NCBI GenBank assembly: GCA_003223065.1
Contig: QHXU01000167.1
Coordinates: 550 to 9,326, forward strand
From: Acidobacteriota bacterium
GTDB lineage: Bacteria > Acidobacteriota > Terriglobia > Bryobacterales > Bryobacteraceae
Reading direction: 5' to 3'
DNA length: 8,777 nt
Shown: one piece after another, positions 1 to 6,277 of the stretch
Layout of the letters: each line of letters starts with the position of its first letter
Numbering within the stretch: the first letter of the stretch is position 1
Made by a program: the position numbers and the translations under genes
The notes under the pieces: model-generated
The model's input: only the letters and a program-made list of their open reading frames with translations
The model's database searches: none
Told to the model about the DNA's origin: nothing

Positions 1-549
1 AGCGAGGATTTCCAGGCGCTTGGCCGGCTGATCGAGGCCATGCGGAAACTTTCATCTTCAGAGGTGCCGGCAAGCGCGGAAGCGCTCCTCACCGGCGTCG
101 ATCTCCATGCGCTGTTGCAGGAATTGCAGATCGTCGTCGCTTCCGGCTTCCGTGATTCGGGTGTGGACTTGAAGTGGGAGGTCGCCAACGGTTTGCCTTT
201 CGTTCGGGCGGATCACTCGGGTCTGCTGCAGGTATTTCTGAACCTGGTTCAGAACAGCCGGCGCGCGCTGGACGGCAAACCAGACGGCTGTGTAACGATC
301 GCTGCGTACCAACTTGGCGGCTCGGTGGTGGTTCACTTTTCCGATAATGGATCCGGCATCGCTTCGATGGAGAGTCTGTTTCAGCCGTTCCAGCCCGGCG
401 CCACCTCTACGGGCCTTGGGCTCTATGTATCCCGTGCCATTATTCGTACCTACGGTGGAGAACTGCAGTACATAAAGAAGGCGGGCGAAGGGCGCTTTCT
501 TATAGAATTGCCAGCCATGGCTCATCTGGAGGCCCGTTCCAGTGGCTGA
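1..549 (+). CDS. Sensor histidine kinase, C-terminal part (5' end outside window)
   Basis: This is the ATP-binding end of a two-component histidine kinase, which autophosphorylates a His and passes the phosphate to a response regulator. The frame is open from base 1, so 182 residues are visible and the sensor part and the phospho-accepting His lie upstream. Seen in order: a short helix likely closing the dimerisation domain; an N-box (NLVQNS, about residues 81-86 of the visible part); a G1 box (DNGSGI, about 115-120); an F-box-like LFQPF; and a G2 box (TGLGL, about 137-141). All the HATPase motifs needed for nucleotide binding are present. The stop TGA overlaps the start of the response regulator by 8 bases, which indicates translational coupling and a cognate pair. 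The signal sensed cannot be told from this fragment. An ATG at 40 is internal and should not be taken as the start. Confidence 0.93.
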   Translation, partial: SEDFQALGRLIEAMRKLSSSEVPASAEALLTGVDLHALLQELQIVVASGFRDSGVDLKWEVANGLPFVRADHSGLLQVFLNLVQNSRRALDGKPDGCVTIAAYQLGGSVVVHFSDNGSGIASMESLFQPFQPGATSTGLGLYVSRAIIRTYGGELQYIKKAGEGRFLIELPAMAHLEARSSG

Positions 550-1195
550 TAGTCCTCAAGTCAGAATTGTATTGATCGACGACCACACCCTGTTCCGGGA
601 AGTCTTGTCCCGAACTCTGGCGGCGGAGCCCGATTTCAGCGTGGTAGGCCAGTTCGGGTCCGTTGACGAGGCCGTGGAGCTTATCAAGAACCAACCGGTT
701 GACCTGGTCTTGCTAGATATCAATTTGGGGGTCGAGCAGGGCGGCTCCTTTCTGGCGCGTGCCAAGGCCGCCGGATACCGCGGAAAGGTGCTGGTGGTCA
801 CTGCGGGGGTGGGTGAGCGTGAAGCTGCATGGCTGTTGAATCGCGGGTGTTCGGCGATATTTCTCAAGAACGATCCTCCTGCCCAGCTATTCGATCTGAT
901 TCGAAATGTCACAGCCGGCAGCTTTGAGATTGATCCCGTTTCGTTGAGAGCGGTCCTGTCACAACTCGAATTCACGGCCCAGGCTTTGCGAAAGCCGCTG
1001 ACTCCCCGCGAGTGTGAAGTGCTGCGCTATGTTTGCGAGGGATTGGCGAATAAAGAAATTGCCAGCCGGCTCGAGGTTTCCGAACACTCCGTTAAATCAT
1101 TTCTGCAGCAACTCTTCGATAAAGCCGGAGTGCGCTCGCGGGCGCAACTGGTGTGCGTCGCCATCGAGAGGTACTGGGATCAATTAGACCGGTAA
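542..1195 (+). CDS. NarL/FixJ-type response regulator with LuxR HTH
   Basis: A 217-residue DNA-binding response regulator, the likely output partner of the kinase just upstream. The receiver domain (about residues 7-122) has the acidic pair D13-D14, phospho-acceptor D59 (in LLDIN), switch Thr T87 and conserved K109. A linker is followed by a LuxR/GerE helix-turn-helix (about 153-210) with the usual LTPRE start and the NKEIA and SVK segments of the recognition region. Length and domain order match the NarL family. The start codon is GTG at 542, inside the end of the kinase gene; this gives the family-typical VRIVLIDDH beginning. No target is visible. The Ldh_2-type dehydrogenase downstream starts within about 45 bases and could be co-transcribed or controlled by it, but nothing in the sequence proves that. 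The gene has more A/T-rich codons than the genes after 2296. Confidence 0.95.
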   Translation: MADSPQVRIVLIDDHTLFREVLSRTLAAEPDFSVVGQFGSVDEAVELIKNQPVDLVLLDINLGVEQGGSFLARAKAAGYRGKVLVVTAGVGEREAAWLLNRGCSAIFLKNDPPAQLFDLIRNVTAGSFEIDPVSLRAVLSQLEFTAQALRKPLTPRECEVLRYVCEGLANKEIASRLEVSEHSVKSFLQQLFDKAGVRSRAQLVCVAIERYWDQLDR

Positions 1196-1240
1196 GCGCC
1201 CGACGCAGCGGCGCGAGTGGTAACCTCTGTAATTCCGCTC

Positions 1241-2293
1241 ATGCAGCAAGACTTTGTCGTGATTAAGCGCGATGCCCTGAGCGCCTTCGCCACCGCCGTG
1301 CTTGAAGCAGTCAAGGTTCCCGCAACCACCGCTGTTCTGGTTGCCGAATCGCTGGTTGCAGCGAATCTCCGCGGCGTCGATTCGCACGGCGTTCAACTGT
1401 TGATCTGGTACAGCGAACAGATTCGCGATGGCAATATCGATGTCAACACAATAGGCAAGATCGTGAACGAAAACGGCGGCTGCATGGTCTACGACGGCAT
1501 GCATGGCGTCGGCCAGATCATCTCCGATATCTGCTGTGATCACGTGATTCGCCTGGCACGCGCCAACGGCCTCGGCATGGTGGTGGCACGGGATTCGACT
1601 CACTTCGGCGCCTGTGCCTGGTGGGCGCAAAAGATTTCCGCCGCTGGCTTCATCGGCATCGTAATGTGCAACGCGACGCCGCTTGTGGCGGCATGGCAAG
1701 GGCGCGACAGGATTCTCGGCACGAATCCGATTTGCATGGCCGTGCCCGGGCCGAACGCCTTCCTGCTCGACATGGCCACCACGACCGTGGCGCTTAACCG
1801 CATTCACAAGGCCGTCCTGAGCGGGGAAAGGTCCATCCCGGAAGGCTGGGCGATGGACGCCGAAGGCAACCCCACCACCGATCCGCAAGCCGCGATCCAG
1901 GGCCTTCCGATTCCGCTCGGAGGGTACAAAGGCACCGGCCTGGCGCTCATGGCGGAGATTCTCTGCGCGGTGCTCTCGGGCGGAGCGATGCTGGCCGAGG
2001 TCGGCGGCATGCGCGTGAGGAGCCGCCCGATGCGCGTCAGCCACATGTTCCTGGCGATCGAGGTCTCCCGGTTCCTTCCGCTCGATGAATTCGCCGAGCG
2101 CATGCAAACCCTGCGCGCCACCGTGAAGGCTTCGCGGCCCGCCTGCGGTTTCGACGAAGTGCTGATCGCCGGCGAGCCGGAGTGGCGCACTGAAGAGATC
2201 CGGCTCCGGGAAGGCATCCCGATCGCCCGCGGCATATGGGAGCAACTCTCGAAACTCGCGCAAAGTTTGAATGTTGCAGCGCCTATAATATAA
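1241..2293 (+). CDS. Ldh_2-family malate/L-lactate-type dehydrogenase
   Basis: A cytosolic NAD(P)-dependent 2-hydroxyacid oxidoreductase of the Ldh_2 (YbiC/AllD/ComC) family, which is unrelated to classical malate and lactate dehydrogenases. From the ATG at 1241 it is 350 residues, normal for the family. Visible motifs are RGVDSHG (44-50), the STHFGA segment with the probable catalytic His H121, GTNPI (160-164), DMATTTVA (from D177), the IPEGWAMD and PTTDP segments, GGYKGTGLALMAEIL, and the C-terminal GIPIARGIWEQL. Substrate varies in this family (malate, lactate, ureidoglycolate, sulfolactate) and cannot be assigned here. A GTG at 1217 would add 8 residues. I prefer 1241 because it begins nearer the conserved region and because TGTAAT lies 7 bases before it; neither start has a Shine-Dalgarno site. 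The TAA stop lies 2 bases before the xseB ATG. Confidence 0.9.
   Translation: MQQDFVVIKRDALSAFATAVLEAVKVPATTAVLVAESLVAANLRGVDSHGVQLLIWYSEQIRDGNIDVNTIGKIVNENGGCMVYDGMHGVGQIISDICCDHVIRLARANGLGMVVARDSTHFGACAWWAQKISAAGFIGIVMCNATPLVAAWQGRDRILGTNPICMAVPGPNAFLLDMATTTVALNRIHKAVLSGERSIPEGWAMDAEGNPTTDPQAAIQGLPIPLGGYKGTGLALMAEILCAVLSGGAMLAEVGGMRVRSRPMRVSHMFLAIEVSRFLPLDEFAERMQTLRATVKASRPACGFDEVLIAGEPEWRTEEIRLREGIPIARGIWEQLSKLAQSLNVAAPII
2284..2289 (+). promoter_or_regulatory. Candidate -10 box for leaderless xseB transcript
   Basis: TATAAT, a perfect sigma-70-type -10 hexamer, lies in the last codons of the dehydrogenase gene. Six bases separate it from the ATG of xseB at 2296, so transcription starting about 7 bases downstream would begin on the A of the start codon, giving a leaderless message. 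No Shine-Dalgarno site precedes the ATG. No good -35 box is found at 16-18 bases; TTGAAT at 2267-2272 is only 11 bases away, too close for a normal promoter. Confidence 0.5.
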
Positions 2294-2295
2294 CG

Positions 2296-2532
2296 ATGCC
2301 GGATGAGGCGCCGTTGAGTTTTGAAGCCGGCCTTCAGCAATTGGAGGCCATCGTGAAGGAAATGGAGAGCGGCGAGCTTCCGCTCGAGCGGGCCCTCGAG
2401 CTCTTCGAACGAGGCATGAAGTTGAGCGAGGCTTGCCGGAAGCAGCTCGAGGAAGCCGAGACGCGCGTCGAAATCCTGATGCGCCGCGCCGGTGAGATGC
2501 AGCCGCAGCCGTTCCGAAACGACAAGGGATGA
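2296..2532 (+). CDS. xseB: Exodeoxyribonuclease VII small subunit
   Basis: XseB is the small helical subunit that binds several copies to XseA to form exonuclease VII, a cytoplasmic nuclease degrading single-stranded DNA. The product is 78 residues, typical length. Seen: the family signature in which FEAGLQQLEAIVKEMESGEL leads into LPLERALELFERG, followed by the second helix with CRKQLEEAETRVEIL. The frame stays open upstream to an in-frame ATG at 2236, but that would add 20 non-family residues lying over the dehydrogenase gene. The ATG at 2296 gives the proper N-terminus and fits the TATAAT placed just before it. No xseA is in the window. The stop overlaps the ispA start as ATGA, indicating coupled translation, the usual xseB-ispA arrangement in many bacteria. 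Confidence 0.95.
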   Translation: MPDEAPLSFEAGLQQLEAIVKEMESGELPLERALELFERGMKLSEACRKQLEEAETRVEILMRRAGEMQPQPFRNDKG

Positions 2533-3413
2533 CGCTCGCCGATTACATCGCCGCCCAGCAGAAGACCGTGGATGCGGTGCTCGACCGATGGGTGCCTCCG
2601 GAGCGGCAAAACCCCTCGACCATACATCGCGCGATGCGCTACAGCTTGTTCGCGGGAGGAAAACGGATCCGTCCGTTGCTCGCCATCGCTGCCGCGCACG
2701 CGGTGGCCGATGACCCCGCCGGTGTCGAGTCAGCCGCGTGTGTTCTCGAGCTCATTCATACTTACTCCCTGATCCACGATGATCTCCCCGCTCTCGACAA
2801 CGACGATCTCCGGCGCGGCCGGCCCACTTGTCACAAGATATTCGGAGACGCCATCGCGATCCTGGCGGGCGACGCGCTGCTCACGCTCGCATTCGAGGTT
2901 CTCTCGAGGCTTGAAGAGATCGACGCCGAACGGCGCATTCAACTGGTGCGGGAGCTGGCCACCGCCGCCGGCACCGTGGGTGGAATGATTGGCGGCCAGG
3001 TGAACGACCTCGAGGGCGAGGGAAAGGCCCCCACGGCGAAGCTGCTCGATTCGATCCATCGAGCCAAGACTGGAGCCCTGCTGCGTACCAGCGTACGCAT
3101 GGGTGCGATCTATGCCGCCGCCGAGCCCGAGCAGCTCGCCGCCCTCGCATGCTTTGGCGAGCACATCGGACTGGCCTTCCAAATTGTCGACGACGTGCTC
3201 GACGTCGAGCAGCCCTCGGAAGCCCTGGGTAAGACGGCCGGCAAGGATGCCCGGCAGAAGAAGATCACGTTTCCGGCGGTCCACGGCATCGAGCGCTCGC
3301 GCGAGATGGCCGAGCAGGAGCGGCTCGAAGCGCACCTGGCGTTAAGAGGCTTTGACGATCGAGCCGGCCGGCTTCGCGAACTGGCCGACTGGATCGTCCG
3401 GCGTAACGCATGA
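2529..3413 (+). CDS. ispA: Farnesyl diphosphate synthase-type polyprenyl synthetase
   Basis: A 294-residue trans-prenyltransferase that condenses isopentenyl diphosphate with allylic diphosphates, feeding undecaprenyl, quinone and hopanoid or carotenoid pathways. Motifs: GGKRIRP (43-49) for diphosphate binding; the first Asp-rich motif DDLPALDNDD (84-93), with the two-residue insertion of bacterial FPP synthases; GGQVNDLEGE (155-164); and the second Asp-rich motif DDVLD (221-225) followed by GKTAGKDA. Tyr79, five residues before the first motif, is the position that limits chain length and matches E. coli IspA, so a C15 product is favoured over C20. The start is ATG at 2529, overlapping the xseB stop; a weak AAGGG lies directly before it. 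The stop overlaps the tlyA start in the same way. Complete, with no odd features. Confidence 0.95.
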   Translation: MTLADYIAAQQKTVDAVLDRWVPPERQNPSTIHRAMRYSLFAGGKRIRPLLAIAAAHAVADDPAGVESAACVLELIHTYSLIHDDLPALDNDDLRRGRPTCHKIFGDAIAILAGDALLTLAFEVLSRLEEIDAERRIQLVRELATAAGTVGGMIGGQVNDLEGEGKAPTAKLLDSIHRAKTGALLRTSVRMGAIYAAAEPEQLAALACFGEHIGLAFQIVDDVLDVEQPSEALGKTAGKDARQKKITFPAVHGIERSREMAEQERLEAHLALRGFDDRAGRLRELADWIVRRNA

Positions 3414-4165
3414 TCGTCCCCGCAATGAAACGCGCCGCGAAAATCCGCATCGACCAGCTTCTGGTCGACCGCGGCCTGGCCGAGTCGCGCGTGAAAGCGA
3501 GGGCGTTGGTCCTCGCCGGGCAAGTGCTCGCCGACGGGCAGAAGGCGGAAAAGGCCGGACACCTTGTGACCCAGGATTGCCCGCTCGAGGTGCTCGAGCG
3601 AATGCCCTACGTGAGCCGGGGAGGTTTCAAGCTCGCCGCGGCGCTCGGTCATTTTTCGATTGACGTGGCAGGCCGGGTGTGCCTGGATGTCGGCTGCTCC
3701 ACGGGCGGCTTTACCGACTGCCTCTTGCAGCGCGGCGCCTCGCGCGTGTGGGCGGTGGACGTTGGCCACGGACAACTCGATTGGAGGCTGCGCAACGATC
3801 CGCGAGTGGTGGCGCGCGAACGTGTGAACGCGCGTTATCTGAAGCCGGAGGATTTCCCGGAGAGATTCGACCTCGCGGTGTGCGATGCGAGCTTCATCTC
3901 AGCTACACTGCTCATTCCCCCAATGGCGCCGCTGCTCGCGCCTGGCGGTGAAATGGTGATTCTTGTGAAGCCCCAATTCGAAGCCGGCCGCGGCCAGGTG
4001 GGAAAGGGCGGCGTCGTGCGCGACCCCAAGCTTCACAAATCCGCCTGTGAGCGAGTGCGCGCGTCCGTCGAAGCGCTCGGATTCCGCGCGCAAATCATCG
4101 AGAGCCCGATCCTCGGCGCCGAAGGCAACCTGGAGTTCCTTCTCTATGCCAGCCCCCGTCATTGA
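3410..4165 (+). CDS. tlyA: TlyA-family rRNA (cytidine-2'-O)-methyltransferase
   Basis: A 251-residue protein with an N-terminal S4 RNA-binding domain (about residues 12-70, beginning RIDQLLVDRGLAESR) and a FtsJ-like SAM methyltransferase domain. Characterised TlyA proteins 2'-O-methylate cytidines in 16S and/or 23S rRNA at the subunit interface and set sensitivity to capreomycin-type drugs; that role is known of the family, not shown here. Seen: YVSRGGFKL with K74; SAM-binding LDVGCSTGGFTD (92-103); CDASFIS with D159; VKPQFE with K187; and NLEFLL with E242. These give a K-D-K-E set expected for 2'-O-methylation. ATG at 3410 overlaps the ispA stop; an ATG at 3425 would give a shorter but equally plausible N-terminus. 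Neither has a Shine-Dalgarno site, so coupling to ispA is likely. The end overlaps nadK by 20 bases. Confidence 0.93.
   Translation: MIVPAMKRAAKIRIDQLLVDRGLAESRVKARALVLAGQVLADGQKAEKAGHLVTQDCPLEVLERMPYVSRGGFKLAAALGHFSIDVAGRVCLDVGCSTGGFTDCLLQRGASRVWAVDVGHGQLDWRLRNDPRVVARERVNARYLKPEDFPERFDLAVCDASFISATLLIPPMAPLLAPGGEMVILVKPQFEAGRGQVGKGGVVRDPKLHKSACERVRASVEALGFRAQIIESPILGAEGNLEFLLYASPRH
4132..4135 (+). promoter_or_regulatory. Probable Shine-Dalgarno site for nadK
   Basis: GGAG inside the end of tlyA, 10 bases before the ATG at 4146. The spacing is slightly long but usable. It supports 4146 as the nadK start rather than the in-frame ATG at 4047, which lies deep inside tlyA. Confidence 0.4.
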
Positions 4166-5015
4166 GACCGTCGGCATGATCGCTAAGCCGCGGAGCGAGC
4201 ACGCGGCGCGCATCCTGCCGGACCTGGTCGACTGGCTGACCGCGCGCGGCGTGAAGTTGCGGCTGGATGAAAATACCGCCTCCTATGCCGGACGGAACGG
4301 CGCCCTGCCCCGCGACGAAGTGCCGCAAGGCGCGCAGCTCGTTGTCGTTCTGGGAGGAGACGGCACGCTTCTTTCGGCCGCGCGCGCCATCGGCGGCCGC
4401 GACATTCCTCTGTTTGCAGTGAACCTGGGCGGCCTCGGATTTCTCACCGCAATCACCGTTGATGAAATCTATCCGCAGCTCGAACGCGTGCTTCTCGGCG
4501 ACTTTCACATCGGCCGCCGCCGCATGCTTCATTGCGAATGGTGGCGGGACGAGCACCTTCTTGCCGCTCACGAAGCGCTCAACGACATGGTGCTCACCAA
4601 GGCCGAAATCGCCCGCATGATCGATCTCGAGGTGAACGTAGACTCGAATTTTGTCTGTGTGTACAAAGCCGACGGGCTCATCGTCGCTACTCCCACCGGT
4701 TCGACGGCGTATTCGCTGTCGGCCGGAGGGCCCATTGTTCTCCCGTCTGTTGCCGCGCTTGCGATCACCCCCATTTGCCCGCACATGCTGACCAACCGCC
4801 CCGTGATCGTGCCGGATGAGAGCGTCATCGTCGTAATCAGCCGCGATGAGGATCACACGACCTACTTGACGATCGACGGCCAGGTCGGAGACCTGCTCAA
4901 AAAGGGCGACCGCGTGATTTGCCGGCGCTCGGAGCACTCCATTAGTCTGATACGTCCGCCAAATATGATGTTCTTCGATGTCCTTCGCGAAAAACTGAAA
5001 TGGGGAGGCAGATGA
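4146..5015 (+). CDS. nadK: NAD kinase
   Basis: NadK phosphorylates NAD+ to NADP+ with ATP or polyphosphate in the cytosol, the only de novo route to NADP. From ATG 4146 the protein is 289 residues, typical for bacterial NadK. It begins with the family-like VGMIAKPRSEHA segment. Key motifs are GGDGT (70-74, with catalytic Asp D72), NLGGLGFLT, the ND motif with N146-D147 (ALNDMVLTK) and TPTGSTAYSLSAGGP (182-196), plus a C-terminal NRPVIVPDES strand region and IDGQVG. The frame extends upstream to ATG 4047, but those 33 residues are low-complexity Ser/Arg text lying over tlyA. The tlyA-nadK pair, often with ispA, is a common bacterial cluster. The stop TGA forms an ATGA overlap with the transporter gene. 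Confidence 0.95.
   Translation: MPAPVIETVGMIAKPRSEHAARILPDLVDWLTARGVKLRLDENTASYAGRNGALPRDEVPQGAQLVVVLGGDGTLLSAARAIGGRDIPLFAVNLGGLGFLTAITVDEIYPQLERVLLGDFHIGRRRMLHCEWWRDEHLLAAHEALNDMVLTKAEIARMIDLEVNVDSNFVCVYKADGLIVATPTGSTAYSLSAGGPIVLPSVAALAITPICPHMLTNRPVIVPDESVIVVISRDEDHTTYLTIDGQVGDLLKKGDRVICRRSEHSISLIRPPNMMFFDVLREKLKWGGR
5002..5008 (+). promoter_or_regulatory. Shine-Dalgarno site deciding the symporter start
   Basis: GGGGAGG ends 3 bases before the ATG at 5012. It is the strongest ribosome-binding site in the window and favours ATG 5012 over the in-frame ATG at 5000, which has only an A-rich stretch before it and would put this site inside the coding region. The 3-base spacing is short. Confidence 0.6.
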
Positions 5016-6250
5016 AACGTCCGTCGCTCACCACCTGGATTCTGATCGGCTTGTTTGCCGGCATCCTTTTCGGAGCGTTCTTTCCCGCGCAGGCTAAAGC
5101 GCTCGGCTTGCTCGGCACCATTTTTCTACGGTTGATCAAGTCGATCATCGCCCCGCTGTTGTTCGCCACGCTCGTAGTCGGCGTCGCCGGAACGGGCAAC
5201 GTGAAGACCATGGGCCGCATCGGCGCGAAGGCGATTCTCTATTTCGAAGTTGTCACGACGATCGCTTTGTTCGTGGGATTGGGCGCAGTGAACCTGGTGA
5301 AACCGGGCGTCGGCGTAGAACTCCAGAAAGCCCCGGCAGCGGCCCTGCCTCAACCCAACGCGAGCTTCTCCCAGATTCTGGAGCACACGTTTCCCACCAG
5401 CATCATCGACGCCATGGCCCGCGGAGAGGTTTTGCAGATCGTCGTATTTACGTTTCTTTTCGGTATGGCGTGCGCGGTGATCGGGGCCAAGGCGCGTCCG
5501 GTGGTGGAGTTTTGCGAATCGCTCTCAGAGGTGATGTTTCGTTACACGAATTATGTGATGCTCTTCGCCCCGATCGGCGTCTTCGGAGCGATGGCGGCAA
5601 CGGTCGGCGAAAAAGGCTTGAAGGTGCTCTTGAACCTCGGGCAGTTGGTTCTGACGCTCTATGGCGCGTTAGTGTTTTTCGTCGTTGTCGTGCTCGGCGC
5701 CGTGAGTGCAATAGCGCGGATTCCCCTCAAACGTTTCATTGCGCACGTGCGCGAACCGTGGCTCATCGCCTTCTCGACGGCTTCAAGCGAAGCCGCACTG
5801 CCGCTGGCGCTCGAAAACATGGAACGCTTCGGCGCGCCGAAGCATATCGTTGCGTTTGTGTTGCCTACCGGATACAGCTTTAATCTGGACGGCTCGACTC
5901 TCTATTTGTCGCTGGCGGCGATGTTTATTGCGCAGGCCGCCGGCGTGCATCTGCCGCTCGGCACGCAGCTGGTGATGATGTTGACGCTCATGCTGACAAG
6001 TAAGGGTGTAGCCGGCGTGCCGCGCGCCTCACTCGTGATTCTGGCGGGAACGCTGGCGACGTTTAATCTCCCGGTGGAGGGGATCGCCGTGATACTCGGG
6101 GTCGATACGCTGATGGATATGGCGCGAACCTCGGTGAATCTACTCGGCAACTGCCTTGCGACGGCGGTCGTGGCGCGCTGGGAAGGCGTGAATCTCAACT
6201 CTCCGGAGCCCCTGCCGGCCGGATCCGGGTCCGTGGGTACCCGGCCCTGA
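5012..6250 (+). CDS. Glutamate/aspartate-type dicarboxylate:cation symporter
   Basis: A 412-residue inner-membrane secondary transporter of the DAACS (GltP/GltT/DctA) family, importing acidic amino acids or C4-dicarboxylates with Na+ or H+. It is full length, with hydrophobic helices from residue 8 onward, a Ser-rich hairpin 1 (FSTASSEAALPLAL, 254-267), the unwound helix-7 motif NLDG (291-294), the hairpin-2 segment TSKGVAGVPRA and the helix-8 motif MDMARTSVN with D369, R372, T373 and N376. In the archaeal homologue GltPh the equivalents of D369 and R372 bind the amino group and side-chain carboxylate, so aspartate or glutamate is the favoured substrate (inference). Asn380 stands where GltPh has a Na+-binding Asp. 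The gene shares ATGA with nadK, so it is probably the last gene of the operon, and it converges with the aldolase gene 27 bases away. Confidence 0.93.
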   Translation: MKRPSLTTWILIGLFAGILFGAFFPAQAKALGLLGTIFLRLIKSIIAPLLFATLVVGVAGTGNVKTMGRIGAKAILYFEVVTTIALFVGLGAVNLVKPGVGVELQKAPAAALPQPNASFSQILEHTFPTSIIDAMARGEVLQIVVFTFLFGMACAVIGAKARPVVEFCESLSEVMFRYTNYVMLFAPIGVFGAMAATVGEKGLKVLLNLGQLVLTLYGALVFFVVVVLGAVSAIARIPLKRFIAHVREPWLIAFSTASSEAALPLALENMERFGAPKHIVAFVLPTGYSFNLDGSTLYLSLAAMFIAQAAGVHLPLGTQLVMMLTLMLTSKGVAGVPRASLVILAGTLATFNLPVEGIAVILGVDTLMDMARTSVNLLGNCLATAVVARWEGVNLNSPEPLPAGSGSVGTRP

Positions 6251-6277
6251 GCGTTCCGGAAGCCGCCCAGGCGATCC

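Noticed and set aside
1196..1214. Small hairpin GCGCC...GGCGC between the response regulator and dehydrogenase genes
   Set aside because: Only 5 base pairs with a 9-base loop and no T-run; too weak to call a terminator.
1184..2263. A 359-residue open frame on the minus strand opposite the dehydrogenase gene
   Set aside because: Its product is rich in His, Arg, Gly and Ala with no recognisable motif; it is a GC-driven shadow of the well-supported plus-strand gene.
2267..2272. TTGAAT as a -35 box for the xseB promoter
   Set aside because: Only 11 bases separate it from the TATAAT, well below the 16-18 needed by sigma-70 promoters.
2236..2295. Upstream in-frame start that would lengthen XseB by 20 residues
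   Set aside because: The extra residues do not resemble XseB, lie over the dehydrogenase gene, and are not needed for a normal-length protein.
4047..4145. Upstream in-frame start that would lengthen NadK by 33 residues
   Set aside because: The added Ser/Arg-rich stretch is unlike NadK and is frame-shifted tlyA sequence.
4095..4937. A 280-residue minus-strand open frame opposite nadK
   Set aside because: No family features; it lies wholly over a clear NAD kinase and reflects codon bias.
6225..6244. Inverted repeat CCGGGT...ACCCGG at the end of the symporter gene, as a terminator
   Set aside because: The stem is 6 base pairs with an 8-base loop and no following T-run, and it lies before the stop codon; GC-rich chance palindromes are common here.
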